DNA of 64,000 nucleotides from Hymenolepis diminuta (Eukaryota > Platyhelminthes > Cestoda > Cyclophyllidea > Hymenolepididae). The stretch is from positions 445,892 through 509,891 of the forward strand of contig CAADRB010000038.1 in assembly GCA_900708905.1 (NCBI GenBank), in the 5' to 3' direction. Position numbers and translations under genes: made by a program. Under the pieces are notes generated by a model, which saw only the letters and a list, made by a program, of their open reading frames with translations, ran no database searches and was not told where the DNA came from. Of this stretch, positions 27,701 through 37,763 are shown piece by piece. Every line of letters begins with the position of its first letter. The stretch's first letter is position 1.

Positions 27701-30569
27701 ATTTGCCACTCCGGTTTATATTTTATTTCCTGAATAGATACTATTTCCCTCTTTGATTTTGTCGGTTGTAAATCAAAAAAATTGTAAATCATTATCAAAC
27801 CAAATGCAAAAAAATCAATATTTTTAATCATACCCAATACATTTGTCATATTTTAGTGTGATTGCATCTTTATTTGTTTTCCAATTCCTTTTCTTGAATT
27901 AATGCTCCTTGCCATTTGTGACTTTCCGCTCCATAGTAGATTGTCTTGCATCGGTAGATGCTCAACATATCAACATTTTGCAATATTCGCTGAGCGGAAC
28001 AGGACTTTCTAATCTGTGTCTAATTTGCCATCTCCACCATTCTGAAAATTTATAAAATAAATACTGTCAAATAAAAATTTAATGAAAACACGAGAAAGGA
28101 TCAAAAATACGTACCTATGAACTCAATAGTCCGTCTCATAGTATTTACTTCGACAAATCGGGACATATGATGCAAATTAGTAATTTTTTCTTTGAGGAAT
28201 ACGCCAACAGTGTTAACTCATGATTTGTCAATATGTCTTCCCTCTAGGGTTTGTACCTTTTCGTCTGTTTTCTTCCATCTGTTCATCCATTTTTTTCGTA
28301 AATTGATTTATAAATATGCAGCATAATTAATAATTTTACTTGAAATGATTGCCCAACCAAGAGAAACTTTATATTATGGATTGTAATTTAGAAGTTTCAA
28401 CATATAATCGATATTTGGTTTAATATTAACCTGATCAGTGACAGACAAATTAAGTGGAGCTTCTCGCGTTTGATTAGTTAGATATAAAGCAGGTAAAGAA
28501 AGGTCGTTTGGGTTTAGGTATACGATTATGTGGCTTTTTTCCTCATACAGTTCTACATTTGTTTAGCTAGTTCCACTCTACTTAATTAATTAATTGCTAA
28601 TTAGGTTCATTTTGCAGTGAGATAATACATCTTAATTTCAGGAATTTGTAGTAATTACAGTACATATATTAGCTTGACCTTAGAAGTTAAGGAAGAATGC
28701 TTTGCGGTCTTGGCTTTTTTCAGTAACTCAAATGAGAAAAATTGCCTTGTTTTAGATTACGCGCACATAGGCGAAACTAAAAATTGCGTATGAGACCAGA
28801 ATGCATTAAAAAGTAGTTGTTTTAAACTCCTCGGTCAACATATTCAAAATGGATAGTTACTAATTCACACCATGATGCGAGAAGTTAAAATGGCTATTGA
28901 AGAAACTCTAGCTCAGGTCAGACTATCTCACAATTGGAAGGTCTTGCTAGGACATAAACACTAATTTCTAACGATTTTAATCGCAAACAGGATAATGGAC
29001 ACAGTATACGTTTAATACTTTTAGTAAACTTGAAGAAGGAGAAGAGTAACTACAATTAATTTTAGACAAAATTGCCAAGGTCACTCTCTGAGGATCTTTA
29101 ATTGGAAATTTTGAATGGAAATACGAGAGTAGCAATAAGTAAATACATTTAATTGTTTTCCCTTGATGACAACCTTAACCTATCTTCATATAATATATAT
29201 AGGATTTCTGAGATATTCCTGTTGTCTGTTGAGACATTATTTCTTTTGGCCGAAGTACTGAACTAGAAATGTGGGTGCAGAATATTAATGAGAGAGCTAA
29301 GAGTGGAATTGGAAGAGTCCAAAGCTGAAAAAAAAACAATTGAACTAGATTGATAATTAATGCTTGTCCTTGAAAACTCCCTGAATTGAGATATGTTCCG
29401 GGCATTCCATTCGGCTAGAGTTCAGTTGAAAGGCATTGAGTAAAAATAGTATCAGATGTTAATTACTCGAAAAAATGTTTGTCTAAGTCATGATTTTAGA
29501 TCAACGTGCACATCAGAGTTTGTGATTTCAATCTCAGTTCTGTATGGAATGAAATGCTTATCGTTTGCTTAGAATTACAAATCTCCTTTAATTTCCTCTA
29601 CTTAATTTGATTCTGATTAACTGAAGCAGAAGTAAGTGGCTTAGGAAACAAAACAATGTAGTTTTTTACAAAGAATTTGCAAAAAATGTCATATTTTCTC
29701 CGCATATTTGGATTAAGTAGAACAGAGTATGATTTGAAAATCATCAAAGTATTAATAGGAAGAAGTAATAATTCACTCTGGTTTAGTGGTCACCCAATTA
29801 ATAGGCCTTTGAAATCAAGAATCCATTGAATTCAATTAAAGAGAAAGCGAAGGAGAGACTCTCTTTTCTGAGAGATCATGCATAAAGTTAGTTCGATTTC
29901 ATTTACAGTCCTAATACCATCTGAGGAGTAGAGTAAAAATAACTTCACACAGATAAAGTGCTTGGCGAAGCAATGAAGAAAGTTGAGCTGGAGAATAAAT
30001 AAATAATGAAATAAGACATTCCTTAGTGTTTTATTACATTATTGGCTAACCCAACATCCATATACCGAAGTATTTATTGCATCACGACAACAATGTTGAG
30101 TTACAGTACTGTCATCTTCATTCTATCAATTTTCAGATGGAAACTATCCATAGTGCATTGTCAGCCTCAATTGCATCAGTGAATGCTTACAAGCTGAAAT
30201 TGACTTGGCGGCTGGTCATTCCCATTCTGATTTCAAAATATTATTCCTACAATACTTACCTAACTTTACGTACCGTTCGAATGATACTGTACACAATTTT
30301 TTTCCTTACAGCAAAAGGGCTCAACTGGTTCAGTGCTTAAGACCACAACTGCCTACGGTTCCAATTCTAACTCAAGTGATCGAAACTCTCTCGCTGCTCA
30401 GATATCTCGTATCAGCTCAGGTGACTTTGATGCGCGATCAATCGATAGTGAGGAAAGTGAGAAACAGCCCGCCGAACCCACCTCAGTCCACGAGATGCGT
30501 GCTCATCACCAGTGTTGTCGACTCAACAACAATAATTCAAACAACACCTCTTCTCCCTCAAATCCCTAG
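503..30569 (+). CDS. SRCIN1: SRCIN1/KIAA1217 (p140Cap/sickle-tail) family AIP3-domain scaffold protein, 3' part, 12 exons
   Basis: Exons 503-761, 2289-2742, 4675-4993, 5149-5252, 6714-6928, 8527-8776, 10921-10996, 11068-11151, 11225-11372, 14864-15148, 21328-21783 and 30312-30569 join without a stop into 968 residues; every junction has GT/AG and matching phase. The core (visible residues about 338-636) resembles the conserved coiled-coil and AIP3-like region of vertebrate p140Cap and sickle-tail: an 'LRIAQMESQLNKLTSW' coiled coil, an 'NRRCRVSVAEVEAYALHLSR' segment, then 'NEPKRIDVALSTCKQL'. Family members are cytoplasmic scaffolds that bind actin regulators and restrain Src signalling; that role is inferred from the family, not shown here. 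The ends are low-complexity Asn/Ser-rich, and a Pro-rich stretch with a PxxPxR motif could bind SH3 domains. The 5' exons lie outside the window. SRCIN1 and KIAA1217 are vertebrate paralogues, so the symbol denotes the family only. The 15.1-21.3 kb gap could hide a skipped exon. Confidence 0.82.
762..2288 (+). other. Intron of SRCIN1-like gene (1.5 kb)
   Basis: GT...AG intron. It contains short open frames at 1318-1539 and 1816-2004 that show no recognisable protein and have AT-driven composition. No repeat was recognised. Confidence 0.75.
2289..2742 (+). CDS. SRCIN1-like, visible exon 2
   Basis: The acceptor is TTGATAG|GAA and the donor is AG|GTGAGA. The exon enters in phase 0 and leaves with one base over. 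It encodes about 151 residues rich in Ser, Gln, His and Pro, with no recognisable domain, ending '...CTCPPELHQ'. The sequence looks like a disordered linker before the coiled-coil core. Confidence 0.8.
2743..4674 (+). other. Intron of SRCIN1-like gene (1.9 kb)
   Basis: GTGAGA...TTTAG intron. A (TGT)n tract lies at 2774-2792, just after the donor. Nothing else recognised. Confidence 0.8.
2774..2792. repeat. (TGT)n microsatellite
   Basis: About six tandem TGT units, 30 bases after the splice donor. Confidence 0.85.
4675..4993 (+). CDS. SRCIN1-like, visible exon 3
   Basis: The acceptor is TTCTTTAG|CC and the donor is CA|GTACGT. Two bases complete the split codon from the previous exon, and two remain at the end. 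It encodes about 106 residues, Ser-rich with a Gly/Ser patch, and ends 'TLEEAQ', which runs directly into the coiled coil of the next exon. Confidence 0.85.
5149..5252 (+). CDS. SRCIN1-like, visible exon 4 (coiled coil)
   Basis: A 104-base exon between TTACTAG and GTACGT. It encodes LRIAQMESQLNKLTSW and then a glycine-containing turn. Spliced in phase, it continues the heptad-like pattern begun by 'LEEAQ' in the previous exon. A second GT six bases later would break the phase with the next exon, so the first donor is chosen. This segment matches the first coiled coil of the p140Cap/sickle-tail family. Confidence 0.87.
5253..6713 (+). other. Intron of SRCIN1-like gene (1.5 kb)
   Basis: GTACGT...TTTTCAG intron of AT-rich sequence; no gene, repeat or RNA recognised. 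Confidence 0.8.
6714..6928 (+). CDS. SRCIN1-like, visible exon 5 (coiled coil)
   Basis: The acceptor is TTATTTTCAG|CC and the donor is GTACGT; the exon leaves in phase 0. After a Ser/His-rich start it encodes a charged helix, 'YRELKELRLDLQSLRE', continuing to 'VVKEIS'. This is typical of the second coiled coil of the family. Confidence 0.88.
6929..8526 (+). other. Intron of SRCIN1-like gene (1.6 kb)
   Basis: GTACGT...TTCTAG intron. The open frames on both strands (for example 7660-7866 minus and 7984-8175 plus) show no family resemblance. Nothing else recognised. Confidence 0.8.
8527..8776 (+). CDS. SRCIN1-like, visible exon 6 (AIP3-like core)
   Basis: The acceptor is CCAATTCTAG|GAA and the donor is AAAG|GTAGAT, leaving one base over. 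It encodes 'QLKLDNQIADFKTGYEKIE', then 'NRRCRVSVAEVEAYALHLSR'. The RV-V-x-V-AEVE-x-A-x-x-LS pattern is the most diagnostic segment of the p140Cap/sickle-tail family in this gene. Confidence 0.9.
8777..10920 (+). other. Intron of SRCIN1-like gene (2.1 kb)
   Basis: GTAGAT...AAATAG intron. It contains an unassigned 75-codon open frame at 9878-10105 with a non-repetitive sequence, 'FPFQNWLYCERIARWNKLNL'. No other feature. Confidence 0.78.
10921..10996 (+). CDS. SRCIN1-like, visible exon 7
   Basis: A 76-base exon, split-codon at both ends (2 + 24 codons + 2), between GAAATAG and GTTAGT. It encodes QIPEICNASNLLSLVIEAEI and then KLQNE. It is too short to find alone but is fixed by phase with both neighbours. 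Confidence 0.85.
11068..11151 (+). CDS. SRCIN1-like, visible exon 8
   Basis: An 84-base exon between ATCATAG and GTAAGT. With the preceding split codon it gives 'EYLSNEPKRIDVALSTCKQL' and then TCTLFTLK. It corresponds to the helical 'EEP..' segment that follows the AIP3-like core in vertebrate relatives. The preceding intron is only 71 bases. Confidence 0.87.
11225..11372 (+). CDS. SRCIN1-like, visible exon 9
   Basis: A 148-base exon between TTTCTAG and GTAAGT, leaving in phase 0. It encodes RLAAVQENGISINIPTLRTI and onward to 'EARMLGLA'. The 73-base intron before it is again very short. Exons 7-9 therefore sit together within 450 bases, in contrast to the multi-kilobase introns downstream. 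Confidence 0.87.
11373..14863 (+). other. Intron of SRCIN1-like gene (3.5 kb)
   Basis: GTAAGT...TTCCAG intron. AT-rich; no coding or repeat signal I can support. Confidence 0.78.
14864..15148 (+). CDS. SRCIN1-like, visible exon 10 (CxxH-CxxC motif)
   Basis: The acceptor is TTTTCTTCCAG|TGT and the donor is ATT|GTGAGT; phase is 0 at both ends (95 codons). It starts with a basic helix, CHEKTRERRKRMLSLRES, continues with a leucine-rich helix ending 'LNELSLDLLP', then an acidic Ser/Glu linker. It ends in CPIH followed ten residues later by CNHC (15089-15142), which could bind a zinc ion. I know of no such motif in vertebrate relatives, but cannot check. Confidence 0.85.
15149..21327 (+). other. 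Intron of SRCIN1-like gene (6.2 kb)
   Basis: GTGAGT...TTGTAG intron. The phase-0 ends are compatible with direct splicing, but a phase-0 cassette exon could be hidden here. The open frame at 20151-20372 is not recognisable. No repeat family from this window was identified in it. Confidence 0.7.
21328..21783 (+). CDS. SRCIN1-like, visible exon 11 (proline-rich, acidic)
   Basis: The acceptor is TTACTTGTAG|CTT and the donor is GTAAGT; 152 codons, phase 0 at both ends. It contains a Ser/Thr-rich start and a proline-rich stretch (about 21424-21498) with PPLPIAPRGPRR, which includes a PxxPxR SH3-type motif. An acidic Asp/Glu block and four cysteines near the end (C-x3-C-x3-C-x4-C) follow. GC content is clearly above the flanking introns, as expected for coding sequence. 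Confidence 0.85.
22505..22745. repeat. Dispersed repeat family D, copy 1
   Basis: Aligns by eye over about 240 bases with 44220-44460 in the same orientation. Shared blocks include TATTTTCTTCCATTATTATT / TGTTTTCTTCCCATTATTATT and the end block TATCGGCTTGTAGATC. No coding sequence; family unknown. Confidence 0.7.
24660..26280 (+). mobile_element. Decayed non-LTR retrotransposon fragment (RTE-like reverse transcriptase)
   Basis: Translated pieces follow the order of a non-LTR reverse transcriptase. They are 'TDQTNYRSNFLPDTMGKCA' (about 25110-25173), 'ELIFVDLRKAF' (about 25324-25356), 'LGLKEGPMLFNIVLQLVLED' (about 25390-25450) and 'LEYADVLHL' (about 25522-25548). These correspond to the NYR-x-LLP-x-GK, FVDLxKAFD, GxxxGxxLFN and YADD motifs. 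The element is dead: at least two frameshifts and in-frame stops separate the pieces, and the catalytic YADD reads YADV. The 24676-24906 and 26040-26230 stretches may be its flanking parts. The lineage (RTE-like) is a guess from motif style; ends, tail and target-site duplication were not found. Confidence 0.65.
25075..25635 (+). pseudogene. Broken reverse transcriptase domain
   Basis: This is the best-preserved part of the retroelement, read in at least two frames: 25075-25281 ends in a stop, the next piece is in another frame, and 25354-25635 ends in a stop. The second catalytic aspartate of the YADD box is replaced by valine, and the usual GCxLSP residues after the G-x-x-x-G motif are missing. 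No activity is possible as it stands. Confidence 0.68.
30312..30569 (+). CDS. SRCIN1-like, terminal coding exon
   Basis: The acceptor is TTTTTTTCCTTACAG|CAA. The exon is in phase 0 and ends with TAG at 30567-30569. It encodes 85 residues: Ser/Thr-rich, then 'SRISSGDFDARSIDSEESEK', then an Asn/Ser tail (NNNNSNNTSSPSNP). The phase match across the 8.5-kb intron and the strong acceptor support it. The first canonical AATAAA I see downstream is near 32211, so the 3' UTR may be long. Confidence 0.75.
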   Translation, partial: QKGSTGSVLKTTTAYGSNSNSSDRNSLAAQISRISSGDFDARSIDSEESEKQPAEPTSVHEMRAHHQCCRLNNNNSNNTSSPSNP

Positions 30570-33247
30570 TTTGAAAAATGCGAACTTCCAAACCCCAAAG
30601 CGTGTGTACAGCTGCGTTCTTTCTGTTCCCAAATTCCCTTTCTCATTCATAACTGTTCACCTGTGATAAAGTAGATCAGCGATAACAATTGCCGGACCCC
30701 CTTTTTGTCAACAATTAACTTCCCCTCTCCCACTTTTTGCATACTCCAATCGATAAGCTAAGTAACAAACAAGCAACTTGTTTTCTTTCGCATTTTTGAT
30801 GGAATGCACTTTTGGATGAATGTGAGCATTTGACTAAATTATGTCAGTGTGCGTTTTTATTATTTATCTTCTGTTTTTCCTCCTTTGGAAATAATTGGAG
30901 ATTTGTGTTTGTCTTGTTGACTTGATAGTTTAAATGAGTAGTAATAACCTCTTAAAGACCGCGAGCATTTGTCTTTGGAGAGGGAGAGAGAAAGAGAAAT
31001 GGAATTGTGTGGTGGTTTTATTAGTTGCGCCTTTTAACTACCGGTCATTAACCGGATGGAGTATTGAGACTTTATACGAAACACAACTGATGAATATTTC
31101 TGCTTTCGTAACCGCCTTCGAAAAAAAAGAAAATGAACACGTCTTTTATGCCTATTTTTTGCCTATTTTTGCCAAGCCCCAAAAATACGATTACCAAATT
31201 TAGGTAAACTTAGTCCCGATACTATTAACGTTGTTTATTGAACTCTCGTAGTGGTTACTTGATCTTTCTAATACGAATTACGAATTTGAAACCCATCAGT
31301 TAACGTGCAATGATTGGTTCCGGGTTGATGTTAACCAAAAGGGATTATTTTGAACGCGATTTCTTAGAAAAGCTCTAGAATTGATCTATCCCTCTCTTTA
31401 ACTGCGCTTTTAATTTACTGATTGAATTTACTTTTAAAAAATGCTCACAATTCCAAGTTTAAATATTTTTTTATTTCTTTTGGTACAACCTCATGTGGTT
31501 ATAAAAATGGTTTATATTCAAGCAGTTAACATCAAAACGGTTTGTCGGATTATATAGTATCGGTGGCATTTCTCAACTATTTTTTTGTGCTTGCTTAAAA
31601 GGTTAGGAAGATTTACAGCGCGATTGGAAAATAATTCCCTTTAAAGGCCGTCAGGCTTTTCCATTATCAAGAACGTACCAAGTTCAGAGTCACTTTATGA
31701 ACTTCGAAAATCACTTGTTTTAATGCAAAATTGCGATGGATCATTTACAGAATTGCGTATTCAGATAGATACGAAATCTCTCGAAAACTGTCATGCAAAA
31801 TTTGACCTCATGGTTTGCGAACAGTTTGTTATGCATAAAATGTCAAGGAATTAAATCCTGTTTGTGGGGATTGGGTATTTTGAATAGAATTTGGTATTGG
31901 CTGATTTCAAAAGTTACCATAAAGTTCATCAAGATCTGAACATCGTAGCCATGACTCCACTCAAGAACGCAGAGGACAAATTAACTGAAGCGCCAGGACT
32001 AGCCAATAAACGCTGAACATCGCAGAACAATTCATGAAATTTCAATTTTGTAATAGGAACTATCCTTTTAGTAAATGTTGCACAGCCCGAATCCAAAAAT
32101 TAAATGAAATGAAACCCTTTGACACCTTGACATTGCTTTCGCCATGGTTATGATCCCTTCCCCTCTATTTGTTGGACTTTCTGCTAACTGATTACAGTTG
32201 CTTTCCAAAAATAAAGATTGTAGTCTTTTCTGTATTATTGTTGATAATAGTAATATTTTTTTTGGTTAACCGTGAAGTCATCATTTGCTACTTATACAGT
32301 TCTATATAAGTAAATTTATTTTCCCAAGAAAAAGCCACCGTTTAAGTCACAGGTCTTCTTCCTGTGGTCTGAGTAGTTGCAGCTTCATAAAGGGGCAAAT
32401 GAACGTTGTGCTACTATCATAGTAGCATCTTTAATACGACCATTAATTTTACTCTTTATTGAACTGTTTTACTATTCTCAGTGTTCATACGCTTTTCCAT
32501 GATTGCAAAATTAAATTTAGTTTAATATAGTTAATGGTAATTAAAATCAAAGCGGAAAATTGTAGTTTAATGGAGCTTTCCAAATGAGGATAATTTAGAG
32601 AGAGACTTCGTTTGGCCGAAAATGGTTAATCTTTATGGCTTATTAGCATGTGCAGTTAACTTCCATTCGCTTGTCCATTCTCAACTCTACTTTTTTCAAA
32701 TCCGAAGCACATTTGGCAAAGGGCCAAATCTCAGTTTACTCAGCAAATGCCACACGCGCATACATGTCATCTGCCAAAAAGGAAAAGCTTATCGCACAAA
32801 ATTTTAAAACGTTAAATTCTACCACTACTAGAGCCTCTAGAGTCGTCAGTGACTTTAATTATTCAAAGAATTCTACGGGAGATGAAATGGGCGTCATAAG
32901 ATATGCTTTTAATCTTTTATATTAGAAGATATAGCAGTAGGAAGATTGTTCTAATAGAGTTAGGTCTCTGTAAAGACTAACCAATTAAATGAAATTTTCA
33001 TCTAAGTTTCAAAATTTTAATTAAAGAAGGGTAGAGACAGAGCAAAGCAAATGTGCGGGAAGTGTAAAAATTAATTTAACTCCCTCGGCAACCTGATAAG
33101 ACGATTGAAAATCCTCGGTATTGCATGACAGTTAGGGTTAAATGAATTTGAATCGGCATACTAGTATACAATTTCAGTGGTGATTGAAAAGCCAAACTGA
33201 CGCTTAAAATGCACGTTTCCTCAAGCGCGATCAGTAACGTTTTGCGT

Positions 33248-33335
33248 CATGATCTAGCAATTCTGTGGGTTGGTAGTTCTTCCAATTTGCAACTAACTCA
33301 TTGAAACTAATGAGTGCATGAAAGTGCAAAGTGGT
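33248..33335. repeat. Dispersed repeat family C, copy 1 (short)
   Basis: Shares with 41594 and 52699 the string CCAATTTGCAACTAACTCAT followed by TGAAACTAATGAGTGCATGA. Only the first ~90 bases align. Confidence 0.65.
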
Positions 33336-33848
33336 TATGATCACGAAAACAAAGTTAGTTTAATAGTCTAAATGAATTAGTCTTAGACTCTTCCAAAATT
33401 TGAAGATCAAGAGGTAAATTGGATAAATTTGCATTGGAACAACGTAGTGGAATGAGAGGGAAAGGAAGAAAGGAATAAATGTAGGTATTAGGAATTGATA
33501 GGAAAAACAAAAAGCAACTGAACGAGTTAATCTCGGGCTGTGATAAATAGAGCCTATTGAGAAACAATAAGGGAGTAGACAGATTTCGGTTTTCATGTTA
33601 GCTGTTAGGCAATTGATATAAATAGAACGCACAAAGATACAAGTCAGAAAGCGTGCAAATTCTTAGAATCACTGCTAAAGAGACTGAGCGATATTACTGA
33701 TGGAATTATCTTGTTGACTGGTTCGCGTGTTTCCAATTCTTCATTTTTATCCTCCAGTTCGATATAACTTCCTTCCTTGTAAGTGAAGAGTCAGACGACT
33801 GAGTATCAAAACTTCGTCTTCCTTCATATTACTAGGAAGTCTAGTTTT

Positions 33849-33900
33849 TGGCGCTATGGTCTATGTGCCCACTATATATGGCTAATCTGCTGTTGACTTA
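33849..33900 (+). repeat. tRNA-like (SINE-head-like) fragment
   Basis: Reads TGGCGCTATGGTCTATGTGC and CCCACTATA. It is similar to the element at 42740 (TGGCGCAGTGGTCAATGTGC then CCATCTACA). The TGGCGC-x-RTGGT part looks like a polymerase III A box; no convincing B box remains. Confidence 0.4.
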
Positions 33901-35255
33901 GACCCGAAGAGAGGAATATAAGACAGAAGTGTACTAATTTCAAGTCACCTTACTAATCTAACACATAACATATATTAATAAAAACCGCTTCCTATCATTG
34001 GTGTCAAAACACCCCCGGATTGATGGCAGTTTTTGCCCGTTAACTGTCAAGACATCAGGAGCGGTATGTACACACTTATTGATGGGGAAGATAAACATCT
34101 TAGATATCACTGTGGTAATTGTCCATCCTGAGACAAAACTGATATTCCAAGGCTTGGAGTGTTGTTTGTAGACATCTTGTCATTTTCACCATTAAGGTAG
34201 AGTTTCCACAGTATTTTTTCGCATCAGAAACCGTCTTGGGGAGGTGAAGTTTAAACTACGTTAATGGCCAGCTTTCGTGACTCAAGTTTCAAGTTTTCAT
34301 TCTTTATTTACCAATTGCGATTTTATGAAAACAGAGTTGGGATGTGTGCGTTTTTAATGTCATGTTACTCAGATAATTTGAATACTTTCGACAGTTGAAA
34401 AACCAATCCCATCTTAGCACCTGCTGCATCTGCAGTATTTCACTATTTGCAGTTTCATACCTGTAATAGGAAGTTATTGGGCTGTCTAGTTCTGCTGTTT
34501 ATTTTAGGTTCTTACCATTGTGGTCATAGATGATTAATGCACTTGTCTTCGCACCCAGATTTAATGTGTTCAATAATTACATAGAGGACTACAAATTATC
34601 CGATTAGAAACTAATGTTTATTAATATAAATTTATCTAGGTTACACACTTTAATAATTAATTCTCATAGGAATCTGAAAGTAGCAAAGTGTGTCCACGCA
34701 CGTTCTCAAATTTCTTCTGAGTCATAATCAAGATTCAACAATAAACAGATCAATCCTTCTCCCCAAATTAAAAGACTTAGGCCCCCATTTTGCTACCTAT
34801 TATTAGTCATTTTAATGAATGAAAAAGTTATTGACATGAATTTGATAATTTAAAGAGGCTTCATGCTGGATATTCCAAGGTAGTAAAAGAAGAAATTGGC
34901 AGTGCAAACAGCTGTAATTATCTTGGCCAAATAGAGTCTTTTAAATTTTAAAACTGCTTTGCAATGTACAAACAAAACAAATAAACGGGGTCATTACTGA
35001 CTTAATACTTAATCTTCGTATCCATCATTAGAAGTCGGAACTGTAGTAGAAATCAAACCGTAATACTGAAAGCACCAAAATGCGCAAAGATAATCATAGA
35101 TCTGTGCAAGTATTGCACTTTCAAAGAAGTAGAAATCAAATGCTAAGTATCCTTTTGCTCAAATCGCATCTCTGATATGACCGGTAAATAAAAGGACCGA
35201 TTATTTTTTAAAGCTGATTTTAACGGTAGCCTGTCGATTAAAAATGTTTCTTTCG

Positions 35256-35310
35256 AGTGGCGCATTGGTCCGCCTTTACGCCCACAGTCATGGCCTATGA
35301 GTATGGCACT
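35256..35310 (+). repeat. tRNA-like (SINE-head-like) fragment
   Basis: AGTGGCGCATTGGTCCGCCT then TTACGCCCACAGTC resembles the A-box segment seen at 33849 and 42740. No full cloverleaf or B box. Confidence 0.35.
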
Positions 35311-35956
35311 TATCTTGTGAACAATATGACCAACTGTGTTGATTAATTCTACTCAAAAGAGGGCGTATCGAAGTCTGAGTTTCTCTCAAAATAAGGATAT
35401 GCTTCTCAATCCAAGATATGAGTCGAAAAATATTTCCTTTATCTTTCAGCCTTTCCTAAAATGGCATAAAGCTTTTTCAGTCCTATGCACATGAGGCATT
35501 TTTATTTGACCCCTTTATAGTAATAAGTGAAATTATGAAAAAGAATAATTTGAAACGCATTGGTCTTTCACCTACGGACACACCATTTTTATGTGCTAAG
35601 TGACCAGGTTTTGCCTATATCTATGCACTGCTTTCCCTGCCATTCTGTTCCTTTGCAAGAAGATTATAACAAAAGCTCCCTACAAATAAAGTCACTGAGG
35701 GTAATCCAGGTAGTTATACTACTTCATAAAGTTACTGATGTCATGCACCCTTAGTCAAATTCCGTTTTTATGGATGTTTTGTCGGTTTTATATGTCTGCA
35801 GTTGACTTGTCGAATCGTATAGACACTTCTTTCTCGCATCAAATTTGGGCGGAATTAAGCTTGTATGCTTTAGATATATGCGAATTTATTATTATCTAAC
35901 TCTTGCTTTTTTAGATCTTGAGCGGTTAACGATCGTTGAGTTCTGGTTATCTGATT

Positions 35957-36003
35957 TATTGCGACTACCAGATTAACGTAGTAACGACTTATTAGTCGCA
36001 ATA
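35957..36003. repeat. Inverted repeat (11-bp stem, 25-base loop)
   Basis: TATTGCGACTA pairs perfectly with TAGTCGCAATA. CCAGAT in the loop and ATCTGG beyond the right arm allow an alternative pairing. Function unknown. Confidence 0.7.
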
Positions 36004-36470
36004 CCATCTGGTAATAATGTTTCCGTCAATGAGAAGAAGATAAAATATACCCACCCTAACTTAAGCATCTTTTGTTTGTTGCTAATTGTTAGCTCATTCA
36101 TCTCCACGGCAACCTCCTTTTAAACTTCCCTTTTGAAGCATATCAAACAATGTTATCAACTGTCAAGTTGTGATTGGTAAATTATATTACATTAATTAAA
36201 ATTGAATAGGGATGGAAGGGGAGATATTGTAGAGCTCTAGTTTAGAAATCAACAACAGAATAAAGAGAGGAAAATGCTTGCTAAGCCTTTCAACTTTACC
36301 AACTCCACTAGCAAAAGACAGGAAGAACAAATAGACGGTGGCTGAAGTATTAATACTAGATCAAATCTCCCAACTACTTATTTAACTAGTTCCTCACAGC
36401 TATAGATATGCATAGGTAATCTTTCCAAATAAACGGACATATAATTATTATTAGAAACGATTTCGTAACA

Positions 36471-36503
36471 TTAGATCAGGGAGATACGTAATTCCCGGTC
36501 TAA
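36471..36503. repeat. Imperfect inverted repeat
   Basis: TTAGATCAGGGA and TCCCGGTCTAA pair with one bulge and one wobble around a 10-base loop. No gene next to it. Confidence 0.5.
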
Positions 36504-37387
36504 TCTACCTATCTTTACCAGAAATATTTTATTAAATACGGTCGCTTTGTTCATTATGACTGAAGGTAAGAATATACGCAGTATCTACATGTTGACTCGA
36601 ATCAAAGAAAGTATTTTAAATCTATGGATTTCTTAATTTATTGATATTGATAATTGCCGGTACAAACATTGTCCTCTTTTTTTAAATCTAAAAACCCAAG
36701 CCCAAAATCATATGATCCATCCTCTTCCCTAAAGGATGGGTTCAAATACCACTGTTAAATTTATTTACTTTCAGCTCAAGGGGCTGGCTCATTTGCACTT
36801 GAAAACAGATTCTGAAAATCGGAAAATGAAAATCCGCCTGCATTAACTAATTAAAACCTGGAAAACGATGCTCACGTTTTTTAACTCCCCATGGGATAGT
36901 ACTCCGAAAAAGTAATTTGTTTACAAATGATTCTGGTTACTTTTCTAGTAGATTTAATCTAAACTATTGTTTTCATTCACTTTCAGTTTTGTTTTGTAAC
37001 AAAATTGCATTTAAAATATTAATACAACCCGACTCTAGTGAAATTGATTAATTGGATATTTAATGAGGCTTAATGGATGTCACTCTGGTGCGTCGTAACC
37101 TTCAATACTTTTAACAAAGTGTTCTCCATTTTTTTTAAGACAGCTTTTGTTGTTACAGTTACTCACGAAAATGTTAGAACATCGCAACTTTGAGCATGAG
37201 ATAAACATTTAATTATAAATAAATAACAATAATAAATAATATCAGGACATAAAAAGATACATTCCCTTCCTAAGAACCCTGAATAATCAGGTTGTTCAAC
37301 TTTTACTCGTCATCATCATCTAATGTTCTAAAATTCGCGAGACCGATTTCAACCTCCAGTTTAAATATTGTTAATTATTTCTTTGTT

Positions 37388-37763
37388 ACCCGCAGTAATG
37401 GAAAAAATTTTTACCTTATAATTGTGAGAAGTAACTGACATCGAATAACAGGGAGTCTAAGGAATGTCAAAGGGGAGGGGATTAAAGAGATCCTGAGAGC
37501 AACGTTAAGGAATCAAAGAGTCTTGCTTCATCTGATTTTTGGACTCAAGTTGTACAATATTTACTAAATGGACAGTTCACACTCCAAAATTCAAATTACA
37601 CGATTCGTTCCCTGAATTGCATCAGGGAACATTGCATCTACAATGTTCAGTGCGTATTGGCGGGTATTTCTAATAAGAAAAGATAGGTCTTGACACTTCA
37701 TTTCATTTTTCCCCAATGATTGAGAAGGCAAATTGTCTGACAAGGTATTCTGCAGTCAACAGT
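37388..37763. repeat. Dispersed repeat family A, copy 1
   Basis: Aligns with 45214-45590 almost end to end. Shared landmarks are AATTGTGAGAAGTAACTGA, AAAGAGTCTTGCTTCATCTG, TTTTTGGACTC and CAATGATTGAGAAGGCAA. Divergence is high by eye, so the copies are old. Confidence 0.75.

Larger units (their letters stand above)
21784..30311 (+). other. Intron of SRCIN1-like gene (8.5 kb)
   Basis: GTAAGT...CTTACAG intron, the largest of this gene in the window. It holds a copy of repeat family D (22505-22745) and a decayed non-LTR retrotransposon (about 24660-26280). The rest shows nothing recognisable. Confidence 0.72.

Noticed and set aside
30205..30666. 153-codon plus-strand open frame overlapping the terminal exon
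   Set aside because: Different frame from the exon that joins in phase to exon 11; starts inside the intron and has no domain.
32622..32925. Overlapping open frames in the intergenic region
   Set aside because: No family resemblance; two overlapping frames of similar length point to chance.
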